DNA from: Wocania_A sp964021735
Lineage (GTDB): Bacteria > Bacteroidota > Bacteroidia > Flavobacteriales > Flavobacteriaceae
Assembly (NCBI RefSeq): GCF_964021735.1
Contig: NZ_CAXIBN010000087.1
Location: forward strand, 1-13,187
Length of the DNA: 13,187 nt
Direction: 5' to 3'
Part shown: positions 1-7,675 of the stretch, in pieces
How the letters are laid out: each line of letters begins with the position of its first letter
Numbering within the stretch: the stretch's first letter is position 1
Notes under the pieces: generated by a model
Told to the model about the DNA's origin: nothing
Seen by the model: only the letters and a program-made list of their open reading frames with translations
Database searches by the model: none
Position numbers and translations under genes: made by a program

Positions 1-75
1 GCAAGCCCATTTGGCATGTCGAGTTCTTAACCTAAATATTCGTTAATTCGTAGCTAATTTATTTATATTTACAAC

Positions 76-828
76 ATGCAAATTCCAGAAGAAAAAAAAA
101 TATATTTCGCATCCGATAACCATTTAGGAGCACCAACACAAGAAGCCTCTCGTCCTCGCGAAAAAAAATTCGTCGCATGGCTAGACCATATAAAACACGA
201 TGCTGCTGCCATATTTCTGTTAGGCGATTTATTCGATTTTTGGATGGAATACAAAAAAGTAGTTCCAAAAGGTTTTACACGAACTCTCGGAAAACTTGCC
301 GAAATATCAGATTCAGGAATTCCAATTTATTATTTTGTTGGTAACCACGATCTTTGGATGAATGGCTATTTCGAAGAAGAACTCAATATTCCTGTATATC
401 ACAAACCCAAAGAGTTTACCTTTAATAACAAAACCTTTTTAATTGGCCATGGCGATGGTTTAGGACCTGGAGACAAAGGTTATAAACGCATGAAAAAAGT
501 ATTTACAAATCCGTTTTGTAAATGGCTATTCCGTTGGTTACACCCAGATTTAGGTGTACGAATGGCACAACATTTATCGGTAAAAAACAAATTGATTTCT
601 GGCGACGACGATGCCAAATTTTTAGGCGAAGATAACGAGTGGTTAGTCCAATATTGTAAAAGAAAGCTAGAAGACAAACATCACGATTTTTTTGTATTTG
701 GGCACAGGCATTTGCCTTTAAATATAGACCTCAACGAAAACTCTAAATACATTAATTTAGGGGATTGGATTCATTATTACACTTATGGGGTTTTTAATGG
801 GGAAAATATGGAATTAAAAGAATATTAA
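76..828 (+). CDS. lpxH: UDP-2,3-diacylglucosamine diphosphatase (LpxH-type metallophosphoesterase)
   Basis: A 250-residue calcineurin-like metallophosphoesterase. The metal-binding motifs appear in order: SDNHLG (Asp14, His16), GDLFDFW (Asp51), GNHD (Asn90, His91), GHGDG (His125) and GHRHLP (His210, His212), then a GDW near residue 230. This layout matches E. coli LpxH, which hydrolyses UDP-2,3-diacylglucosamine to lipid X plus UMP at the cytoplasmic face of the inner membrane, an early lipid A step. Length is close to the usual 240-250 residues. The ATG start puts the first metal motif 12 residues in, as expected, and there is no signal peptide. No Shine-Dalgarno sequence is visible, which is normal for Bacteroidota. 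The stop codon overlaps that of the convergent MFS gene by 4 bp. The main alternative is an LpxH2-like or general phosphoesterase of the same fold. Confidence 0.9.
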   Translation: MQIPEEKKIYFASDNHLGAPTQEASRPREKKFVAWLDHIKHDAAAIFLLGDLFDFWMEYKKVVPKGFTRTLGKLAEISDSGIPIYYFVGNHDLWMNGYFEEELNIPVYHKPKEFTFNNKTFLIGHGDGLGPGDKGYKRMKKVFTNPFCKWLFRWLHPDLGVRMAQHLSVKNKLISGDDDAKFLGEDNEWLVQYCKRKLEDKHHDFFVFGHRHLPLNIDLNENSKYINLGDWIHYYTYGVFNGENMELKEY

Positions 829-2093
829 TCCTCATTTTCACTAGCCTCAACATCTTCGGTTAAATCTAACTCTCTTAATTCTCTATTTTTAACCCCCATT
901 ATAGCGACAATAATAAGAGTTACTGTACCACCAAGCACAACAGCCAAAGGCGCACCAAAAATTCTTGCAGCTATACCACTCTCAAGAGCTCCAAGTTCGT
1001 TAGAAGATCCTACAAACATAGAATTAACTGCTCCTACTCGTCCACGCATAGCATCAGGGGTTTTAAGTTGAAGAATAGTTTGTCGAACTACCATCGAAAT
1101 ACCATCGAAAACACCCGAAAAGAACAATGCTAAAACACTTAACCATAGTAGTTTTGAGGCTCCAAAAATTATCATAAAGACACCAAAACCAAAAACCGAT
1201 ATAAGTAATTTCTTTCCTGTATTTTTTGTAATAGGAATATAAGTTGTCGCTAACATAGTTATAATACTTCCTGAAGAAAGTGCCGCATTCAATATACCAA
1301 AACCTTTTGGTCCTGCATCCAAAATATCTGTCGCAAATACAGCAAAAATCGCAACAGCTCCTCCAAACAAAACAGCAATCATGTCTAAAGTTAATGCGCC
1401 TAAAATAACTTTGTCATTAAACACAAAACTAAGTCCAGCTTTTAGACTTTCTTTTACCGATTCATTAATGTTTTTGTTCAAAATTGGTTTTTTACCTATC
1501 TGTAACACTAGTGCTAATGCTAACATTACTAAAAGAAATATAATCCCAAGTGTGTAATGAACACCTATCCAAGCAATTAAAAAACCACCACACAATGCAC
1601 CAAAAACATTAGCCCCTTTCCATGTGCTACTACTCCATGTTGCAGCGTTAGGATATATTTTTTTAGGAACAAGAAGTGCTATAAGTGAAAAAATAGTTGG
1701 TCCAAAGAAAGCTCTTAAAACTCCACCAAAAAATACTAATCCATAAATTCCGTATAAAATTGTATTTGTTTCCCATGAGGATTCTATTTTATCCGAAGTC
1801 AACCAAAACAATCCAAAACTTATTAAAGAAAATAATGTAATGCAAATTGCAAATAGATTTCGTTTTTCTTTTTTATCTACAATATGTCCAGCAAAAGGGG
1901 CAAGAAAAAAAGCAGGTAAAAATTCGCAAAGACCAATAACTCCTAATGAAAGCGGATCTTTAGTCAGTTCATACACTTGCCATTCAATAACAATAAACTG
2001 CATAGACCAGCCAAAAACTAAGGCAAAACGCAGAAATAAAAAAATGTTGAATTCTTTAATACGTAAGGCTGCGTAAGGATCTGTTTTAGCCAT
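825..2093 (-). CDS. MFS transporter, EntS/MFS_3-like exporter
   Basis: A 422-residue polytopic membrane protein with about 10-12 hydrophobic segments. The loop after the second segment holds GHIVDKKEKR (residues 69-78), a variant of the major-facilitator signature GxxxDRxxRR. A second cytoplasmic motif, RGRVGAVNSMFVGSSNELG, lies in the C-terminal half, where EntS-type (MFS_3) exporters have a similar sequence. The protein ends in an acidic cytoplasmic tail. EntS relatives export siderophores or other small molecules, but the sequence does not reveal the substrate here. It is the last gene of the run starting at osmC: its ATG lies 3 bp after the RecJ stop, so translational coupling is likely. 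The N-terminus (MAKTDPYAALRIKEF) leads straight into the first membrane segment, supporting this start. Family is sure, role is not. Confidence 0.88.
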   Translation of the reverse strand: MAKTDPYAALRIKEFNIFLFLRFALVFGWSMQFIVIEWQVYELTKDPLSLGVIGLCEFLPAFFLAPFAGHIVDKKEKRNLFAICITLFSLISFGLFWLTSDKIESSWETNTILYGIYGLVFFGGVLRAFFGPTIFSLIALLVPKKIYPNAATWSSSTWKGANVFGALCGGFLIAWIGVHYTLGIIFLLVMLALALVLQIGKKPILNKNINESVKESLKAGLSFVFNDKVILGALTLDMIAVLFGGAVAIFAVFATDILDAGPKGFGILNAALSSGSIITMLATTYIPITKNTGKKLLISVFGFGVFMIIFGASKLLWLSVLALFFSGVFDGISMVVRQTILQLKTPDAMRGRVGAVNSMFVGSSNELGALESGIAARIFGAPLAVVLGGTVTLIIVAIMGVKNRELRELDLTEDVEASENED

Positions 2094-2096
2094 TTA

Positions 2097-3791
2097 TTAA
2101 GCTTTAATATCTCGTAATTTTAATTGAAGTGATACGTTTTCTCTAAACTCGTTTTCATCAATAGAATATACTGCTTTAAAGGGTTTTTTATCTGAAATAA
2201 TATCAAACTTATCGCCCATACCAAATCCAATACAAACAATGCTTTTAGAGGAATCTGATTGAGTTGCTGTTAGTCTTAAATGGGTCTTATCTGCTCCTAC
2301 GCATTTGCCATATCCAGAATCGATTAAGTTTTCAGTCATAAAAACAGGTGTCATATTTGCTGGCCCGTAAGGTGCAAACTGTTTTAAAATTCTGTAAAAC
2401 TTTGGCGTAATATCTTTTAAACTAATTTGAGCATCAATTTTAATTTCTGGGGTTAACAAATTCCTATCAATTGTTTTTTCTACTTCTTCTTCAAAAGCCT
2501 TTTTAAAAGCTTCATAATTTTTTTCTTCAAGCGTTAAACCCGCAGCATATTTGTGTCCTCCAAATTGTTCGATATGTTGGCTACACGCTTCAATAGCATT
2601 ATATACATCAAATCCACGAACAGAGCGTGCTGAGGCCGCTAATTTTTCGCCACTTCTTGTAAATACTATGGTTGGTCTGTAATAGGTTTCTGTTAATCTA
2701 GAAGCCACAATACCAATAACACCTTTATGCCAATTTTTGTGGTAAACAACAGTAGTAAAACGGTTCTGTTCTTTTTGGTCTTCAATTTGTTTAAGAGCTT
2801 CTTCTGTAATTTGCTTATCTGTTTCACGTCTATCTAAATTATATTCATCAATTTCAGAAGCATATTGTTGGGCTTTATCATGTTCTTCTTCAGTTAATAA
2901 AGTCACCGCATAATTACCATGTTTCATGCGTCCAGCTGCATTAATTCTTGGAGCCACTATAAATACGACATCGGTAATGGTGAGTTCGGTTTTTTTTACC
3001 TGATTTAAAATGGCTTTTATTCCAGGTCTTGGGGCTGAATTAATAACTAAAAGTCCAAAATGGGCCAACACTCTGTTTTCTCCATCAATAGGAACAATAT
3101 CTGCCCCTATTGCAGTGGCTACTAAATCTAAATACTCGGTTAAATCTTCAACGGTTTTTCCTTCTTTTGATGCTAATGCCTGAATGAGTTTAAAGCCCAC
3201 TCCGCAACCGCATAGCTCTTTATATGGATAATTACAATCTTCTCGCTTAGGGTCTAATACTGCTGCTGCTTTTGGTATATCTATACCTGGTCTATGATGG
3301 TCGCATATAATAAAATCGATACCTAATTTTTTTGCGTGTGCTACTTTGTCGACCGATTTAATACCACAATCTAAAGCAATAATAAGCGAAAAATCATTCT
3401 CTAAAGCAAAATTTATTCCTTTATAGGAAATACCGTATCCTTCATCATATCTGTTTGGAATATAGGTATGAACTAGTGGATATTTTGTTTTTAAATAGGT
3501 TGACATTAAAGAGACGGCTGTTGTACCATCAACATCGTAATCACCATATACTAAAATATTTTCTTTATTGGCAATGGCTTTTTCTATACGCTCAACTGCT
3601 AAATCCATATCTTTCATTAAAAACGGATCGTGCAAATCGTTTAAGCTTGGTCTAAAGAATGTTTTAGCGTCTTCAAAAGTTTCAATACCGCGTTGTAATA
3701 AAAGGGTTGCAATAGTAGTATCTACTTGCAATGCTTTTTTTAGAGACGCTATTTTACTGGCTTCTGGTTTTGGCTTAAGTGTCCAACGCAT
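2097..3791 (-). CDS. recJ: Single-stranded-DNA-specific exonuclease RecJ
   Basis: A 564-residue protein, close to E. coli RecJ (577). The DHH-family motifs appear in order: DYDVDGT (residues 84-90), DCG (141-143), DHHRP (164-168) and the ADIVP region (230-234), then PRINAAGRM (281-289). The DHHA1 domain follows with GVIGIVASRL (357-366), SARSVRGFDV (387-396) and FGGHKYAAGL (410-419), and a C-terminal OB-like region closes the protein. RecJ is the cytoplasmic 5'-3' exonuclease acting on single-stranded DNA in RecF-pathway recombination, mismatch repair and base-excision repair. All expected metal-binding aspartates and histidines look intact. It lies 7 bp downstream of the PNGase F-like gene and 3 bp upstream of the MFS gene, so it probably has no promoter of its own in the gaps. 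The start gives MRWTLKP, a typical RecJ beginning. Confidence 0.96.
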   Translation of the reverse strand: MRWTLKPKPEASKIASLKKALQVDTTIATLLLQRGIETFEDAKTFFRPSLNDLHDPFLMKDMDLAVERIEKAIANKENILVYGDYDVDGTTAVSLMSTYLKTKYPLVHTYIPNRYDEGYGISYKGINFALENDFSLIIALDCGIKSVDKVAHAKKLGIDFIICDHHRPGIDIPKAAAVLDPKREDCNYPYKELCGCGVGFKLIQALASKEGKTVEDLTEYLDLVATAIGADIVPIDGENRVLAHFGLLVINSAPRPGIKAILNQVKKTELTITDVVFIVAPRINAAGRMKHGNYAVTLLTEEEHDKAQQYASEIDEYNLDRRETDKQITEEALKQIEDQKEQNRFTTVVYHKNWHKGVIGIVASRLTETYYRPTIVFTRSGEKLAASARSVRGFDVYNAIEACSQHIEQFGGHKYAAGLTLEEKNYEAFKKAFEEEVEKTIDRNLLTPEIKIDAQISLKDITPKFYRILKQFAPYGPANMTPVFMTENLIDSGYGKCVGADKTHLRLTATQSDSSKSIVCIGFGMGDKFDIISDKKPFKAVYSIDENEFRENVSLQLKLRDIKA

Positions 3792-3798
3792 TTTTCAA

Positions 3799-5700
3799 CT
3801 ACTCCTTTAGTCTAATTCTATTTTTAAACGCTTCTTTATCGTCTATTAAAACCTTGATGTAATAACGTTTCTTTGGTAAATATCCTAAATTATAATTTAA
3901 AACACCTCTTTTAAAATTATAATAATTATGAGTTTCATAAACTTTAGTTTCATCTTCTTGGTCAACAATAAGGACTTTAACATGGGCTTCATTATTAGAA
4001 AAATAATCTAACGTTATTGGTCCTAATGTTCTACTCGGGAACATAGCAATAGATGGGGTATTATCTAATTCGTATTCTATATCTGGTTGCACAGAAAAGT
4101 TATAAATTAAATGACTTCCGAAATCTGAGTCAAAATGCTTTATGGCATTACCCAATGTGTCTAACAGTTTTACATTACCTCTACCATCTTTAGCATTAAA
4201 CCAAAATTCTAATCCGTTGCCTTTACTATCATCAAAAACAAAACTATAATGCCCTTGCTTAAGGTTAATAGTATCTCTATATATTGTATTTGGTTTCATG
4301 TTTACAGAATCTTTTTCAAAAAAGATATTCCCAAAACTATCTTTTATGCTATATGAATTCTCATTAGGCTTTTTATTAGTTTCGTAATATACAATGATGC
4401 TTTCTGGTAATATATTAGGGCGACTATAAATGGACTTTAAATTATTATCTGCCTTAAATGCATCTTTTTTCCCGTTTGGTTTAGATAGTTGTACATAAAA
4501 ATTAGCTGATGTCTTTTTATTAAAAACTTCTGTTGGAAGTGTTATTATTGCTGTTTGGTTAAATGGGATATTTCCAGTCCACTTAAACTTTTCGGGCTTT
4601 TCTCCTTCAATAAAATAAACAATATCCATTTTTTTTAATGGTGCTTTCCCATTGTTTTTAACTCTAATTACTGGTAATCCTCCAAATGGATTTTTCCTTG
4701 AATGCGCTAAACTTACAGAGGGTTGGATAATGTCTAATAAAGTAACATCGTTTGTCGCATTAGGCTTTTCATATTCTATAAGGTAAGTTGTTAATAGCTC
4801 ATTAGCACTAGGTTTTTCGGTCTCATAGGGTTCCATATTTAATTCAACCGTAAAAGCCTCATTAGGTTCTGTGTTTAGTAGTAGCTCATCGGGTTGCAAC
4901 AAATATCCTGGGCACCAATTGGCTCGGTCAAAAATCCATGTCCCTGCTTGAGGATATAAAGGATTATCTCCACATTCCATCCATAAGTTTTTACGATTTA
5001 CAAGTTCTCCATTAAAAAGAATATCGCGATACTTACTACAAAATTCTCCACAACCATTGGCATCCATACCGTGTCCTGTTTGATGCACTTTAATGATTGA
5101 AAAATCTGTTTTCGAATTAGCTTTTATTGTTTTTGGTGTTAAATAATTTTCTATAGGATCTGATACGTCACCATACTTAAAATTGCCATCATAAATTTTA
5201 TGAATTGCAATAGGATTAGCAACTGGGTTTCCATAGGTGATTTCGAAATCTACAGTAACTTTCCAACCTCTTGTTTTATTGTCTTCGTACCCCGTATGGA
5301 TATAATCTATTTCTACTTTGTCTCTTAGTATTTTGCTAAAATCTGTAACATCTACTTGCCATTTAAAATGCCAATCTTTTTGAAATCGTCCTCCATAAGG
5401 TGTAAGCATTCTAGCAATTTCGTAAACTGTGGAGTCGTTTTTAGATCGTGCTTTTATATGGTCGACATAATCCCAATCTGCACAACGCATTTTGTCTGGG
5501 CATTCGAATGTTAAGTTTAAAATGATACGTCTTATTTTTTTGTCTTTACCAGGAAATAATGCCATGCGTTTATAACTATTACTTCCTTTTGAAGGATCGG
5601 TAACAATAACTTCTTCTTGATGAGATATAACGTGGGTTTTTTGTTGTGAATAGCTTAAAAAGCTTATTAACAATACAATTAACAGGAGGTTTTTATTCAT
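3799..5700 (-). CDS. Secreted PNGase F-like glycoamidase, multidomain, probable T9SS cargo
   Basis: A 633-residue exported protein with a signal peptide (about residues 1-19, MNKNLLLIVLLISFLSYSQ). Residues about 25-315 resemble peptide-N4-(N-acetyl-beta-glucosaminyl)asparagine amidase F, which removes N-glycans from glycoproteins. Recognisable pieces are CADWDYV (73-79, acidic residues in the region of the PNGase F catalytic Asp), WQVDVTDF (114-121), NGCGEFC (215-221, with a Glu in the region of PNGase F Glu206) and the NPLYPQAGTW...RANWCPG block (246-264). The rest is extra compared with PNGase F (about 350 residues): a CARDB-like beta domain (340-425), a beta domain rich in DDSKGNGLEFW-type sequence (430-540), and a tail (550-633) containing LGYLPKKRYYIKVLID and ending in basic KNRIRLKE, which resembles a type IX secretion sorting domain. 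The start overlaps the end of osmC by 8 bp. PNGase activity is inferred: catalytic residues were placed by eye. Confidence 0.75.
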   Translation of the reverse strand: MNKNLLLIVLLISFLSYSQQKTHVISHQEEVIVTDPSKGSNSYKRMALFPGKDKKIRRIILNLTFECPDKMRCADWDYVDHIKARSKNDSTVYEIARMLTPYGGRFQKDWHFKWQVDVTDFSKILRDKVEIDYIHTGYEDNKTRGWKVTVDFEITYGNPVANPIAIHKIYDGNFKYGDVSDPIENYLTPKTIKANSKTDFSIIKVHQTGHGMDANGCGEFCSKYRDILFNGELVNRKNLWMECGDNPLYPQAGTWIFDRANWCPGYLLQPDELLLNTEPNEAFTVELNMEPYETEKPSANELLTTYLIEYEKPNATNDVTLLDIIQPSVSLAHSRKNPFGGLPVIRVKNNGKAPLKKMDIVYFIEGEKPEKFKWTGNIPFNQTAIITLPTEVFNKKTSANFYVQLSKPNGKKDAFKADNNLKSIYSRPNILPESIIVYYETNKKPNENSYSIKDSFGNIFFEKDSVNMKPNTIYRDTINLKQGHYSFVFDDSKGNGLEFWFNAKDGRGNVKLLDTLGNAIKHFDSDFGSHLIYNFSVQPDIEYELDNTPSIAMFPSRTLGPITLDYFSNNEAHVKVLIVDQEDETKVYETHNYYNFKRGVLNYNLGYLPKKRYYIKVLIDDKEAFKNRIRLKE

Positions 5701-6130
5701 TACTTATTGTGCTTTTATGAAAGTGAACTTCTATATTTAATTTAGCAAATTGACGAAACATTTCCATAACGCCACAGTATTTTTCTATAGATAAATTGAC
5801 TGCTTTTTGAAGTTTTTTTTCGTCTAAATCTGATCCGTAAAAATGGAAATGCATATCGACTTTATCATAGTATTTAGGGTGTTCTTCGGTTAAATTGGCA
5901 TCAATATCTATTTTAAAATCATCAACTTCAAGTTTCATCTTTTTTATTAAAGATGCGACATCTAAACCCGAGCAACCTGCTAAACCAGAAAGCATTAGTG
6001 CCTTAGGGCGATAGCCTTCACTATTTCCTCCGTTTTCTTCTCCTGCATCTATAAATAAGTTATGTCCTGACGGATTGGTACTCTCAAATCGCATATTTCC
6101 TAACCATTTTGTAGTAACTTGATTCTTCAT
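5693..6130 (-). CDS. OsmC family protein
   Basis: A 145-residue cytoplasmic protein with the OsmC fold pattern: an N-terminal beta region, then GYRPKALMLSGLAGCSGLD with the first conserved cysteine (Cys53) at the start of the central helix, and EKYCGVM with the second (Cys119) before the last strand. In OsmC and Ohr these two cysteines reduce organic or fatty-acid hydroperoxides. This protein looks closer to the YhfA-like branch, where the physiological substrate is less certain, so a peroxidase role is an inference. It is the first gene of the tight run osmC, PNGase F-like, recJ, MFS, and therefore probably sits next to the operon promoter in the 78-bp gap shared with the divergent peptidase gene. 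Confidence 0.88.
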   Translation of the reverse strand: MKNQVTTKWLGNMRFESTNPSGHNLFIDAGEENGGNSEGYRPKALMLSGLAGCSGLDVASLIKKMKLEVDDFKIDIDANLTEEHPKYYDKVDMHFHFYGSDLDEKKLQKAVNLSIEKYCGVMEMFRQFAKLNIEVHFHKSTISNE

Positions 6131-6163
6131 TTTTATAAATTATTTTTTTGTTTCTTGTAGTTT

Positions 6164-6171
6164 CAAAAATA
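6164..6171 (-). promoter_or_regulatory. Candidate -7 element for the osmC operon
   Basis: Read on the minus strand the bases are TATTTTTG, a full match to the Bacteroidetes -7 consensus TAnnTTTG. It lies 33 bp upstream of the osmC ATG, giving an expected leader of about 25 nt. No convincing TTG-type -33 element is present at the right distance, and in such AT-rich DNA an eight-base match can arise by chance. Confidence 0.4.
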
Positions 6172-6208
6172 CTACTTAAATACTTAAAACTAGAATCTTG
6201 CTATTATT

Positions 6209-7672
6209 ATGAAATCTTTTTTTAAACTAATATTATTATTTCTAACATTATCTGTTACCAGTCAAACAAAAAATTTTACTTCAGAAATTTATAGAACATA
6301 TAATAACTATAAAGAATCTAGCTTGAATAAAAGACGCTTAAAGCATCAAGATATTCAGCCTTTAATTAATGCGCTTAAAAACAAACCAGATTTTACAGTA
6401 AATAAAGTGGGAGAATCTATTGAAGGACGAGATTTAACCCTAATTAGTATTGGCAAAGGTAAAACCAATGTGTTTTTATGGTCTCAAATGCATGGAGACG
6501 AACCTACAGCAACACAGGCTATTTTTGATATTCTTAACCTATTAACTAGCACAGATTTTTTAGAAGAAAAAGAAACCATATTAAATAGTGTGACACTTCA
6601 TTTTTTACCGATGTTAAATCCTGATGGCGCAGAAAAATATACCAGACGAAATGTTTTAGGAATAGATATTAACCGAGATGCATTACGTTTACAATCGCCA
6701 GAAGGCAGAACGTTAAAGCGTGTTAGAGATAGTCTTAATGCCGATTTTGGCTTTAATTTACACGACCAAAATATTTATTACAATGCAGAACGCACTAATA
6801 AACCTGCAACTATTTCTTACTTAGCACCTGCATATAATTATGAAAAAGATATTAATAAAGTACGTGGAGACGCTATGCGGATTATTGTTTTTATGAATAA
6901 TATTATTCAAAAATATGCACCAGGACAAGTGGGTCGATATAGTGACACTTTTGAGCCTAGGGCTTTTGGCGATAATATTCAAAAATGGGGAACTAGTACT
7001 ATTTTAATTGAATCTGGAGGTTATAAAAACGATGTTGAAAAACAAGAAATTAGAAAACTAAATTATGTATCTATGCTATCGGCAATTTATACTATTGCTA
7101 ATAGGCAATACAAAAATATTTCTATTGCAGATTATGAAAATATACCAAGAAACGACAGTAAATTATTCGATTTAAAAATTGAGAATGCAACCTATAATTT
7201 ATTAGGAAAACCTTATAAAATTGATATTGGTGTGAAGCGTTATGAAATTGATAATACAGATCATACCGATTATTACAATGTTGGAAGAATTGTAGATCAA
7301 GGCGATTTATCAACTTATTATGGCTACACCACTTTTAATGCAGAAGGTTATACTATTGTGGAAGGAAAAATATATTCTAAAGTGTTTGAAACTGTTGATG
7401 ACATTTCGAATTCAAAAGTTTATAAACTCTTAAAATCAGGTTACACTTATATAAAAGTAGAAGGATTGCCAGAACATAATATAGAAGCTACAAAACCTAT
7501 TCATTTAGTTAAAACAGATTACAAGTTACCAGAGTTTAAAATAAAACCAGGTGTTAATCCCTCATTTATATTACAAAAAAACGGTATTAATGAATATGCT
7601 GTAATTAATGGTTTTTTAATTGATTTGAAAGCTAAAAATAGCGCACTTAAAAATGCTTTAATTTATAGATAG
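6209..7672 (+). CDS. Exported M14-family zinc carboxypeptidase
   Basis: A 487-residue protein with a signal peptide (about residues 1-18, MKSFFKLILLFLTLSVTS). The zinc carboxypeptidase domain covers about 45-300. The zinc ligands are His95 and Glu98 in QMHGDE, plus His185 in FNLHDQN. Asn154-Arg155 in GIDINRD fit the residues that hold the substrate carboxylate, and Glu268 in LIESGG fits the catalytic glutamate, so the active site appears complete. The C-terminal 180 residues are a beta-rich region without a clear assignment, and there is no obvious type IX sorting tail. It probably acts in the periplasm on peptides, either nutritional or from peptidoglycan; the sequence does not decide which. 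It is divergent from osmC and its stop lies only 3 bp from the stop of the convergent dacB gene. No Shine-Dalgarno sequence precedes the ATG. Confidence 0.9.
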   Translation: MKSFFKLILLFLTLSVTSQTKNFTSEIYRTYNNYKESSLNKRRLKHQDIQPLINALKNKPDFTVNKVGESIEGRDLTLISIGKGKTNVFLWSQMHGDEPTATQAIFDILNLLTSTDFLEEKETILNSVTLHFLPMLNPDGAEKYTRRNVLGIDINRDALRLQSPEGRTLKRVRDSLNADFGFNLHDQNIYYNAERTNKPATISYLAPAYNYEKDINKVRGDAMRIIVFMNNIIQKYAPGQVGRYSDTFEPRAFGDNIQKWGTSTILIESGGYKNDVEKQEIRKLNYVSMLSAIYTIANRQYKNISIADYENIPRNDSKLFDLKIENATYNLLGKPYKIDIGVKRYEIDNTDHTDYYNVGRIVDQGDLSTYYGYTTFNAEGYTIVEGKIYSKVFETVDDISNSKVYKLLKSGYTYIKVEGLPEHNIEATKPIHLVKTDYKLPEFKIKPGVNPSFILQKNGINEYAVINGFLIDLKAKNSALKNALIYR

Positions 7673-7675
7673 CTT

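Noticed and set aside
64..71. TATATTTA as a -7 element for lpxH.
   Set aside because: It misses the final G of TAnnTTTG and lies only 4 bp from the ATG, which would leave essentially no leader.
1..75. Possible 3' end of an upstream plus-strand gene before lpxH.
   Set aside because: All three plus frames reach a stop between positions 28 and 46, and none of the 9-14 residue tails is recognisable, so no frame can be chosen.
1840..2076. A 78-residue plus-strand frame inside the MFS gene.
   Set aside because: It is antisense to a clearly coding membrane-protein region and has composition expected from the reverse complement.
5681..5690. AACAGGAGGT as a Shine-Dalgarno sequence.
   Set aside because: It is on the plus strand inside the signal-peptide codons of the minus-strand PNGase F-like gene, and no plus-strand gene starts after it.
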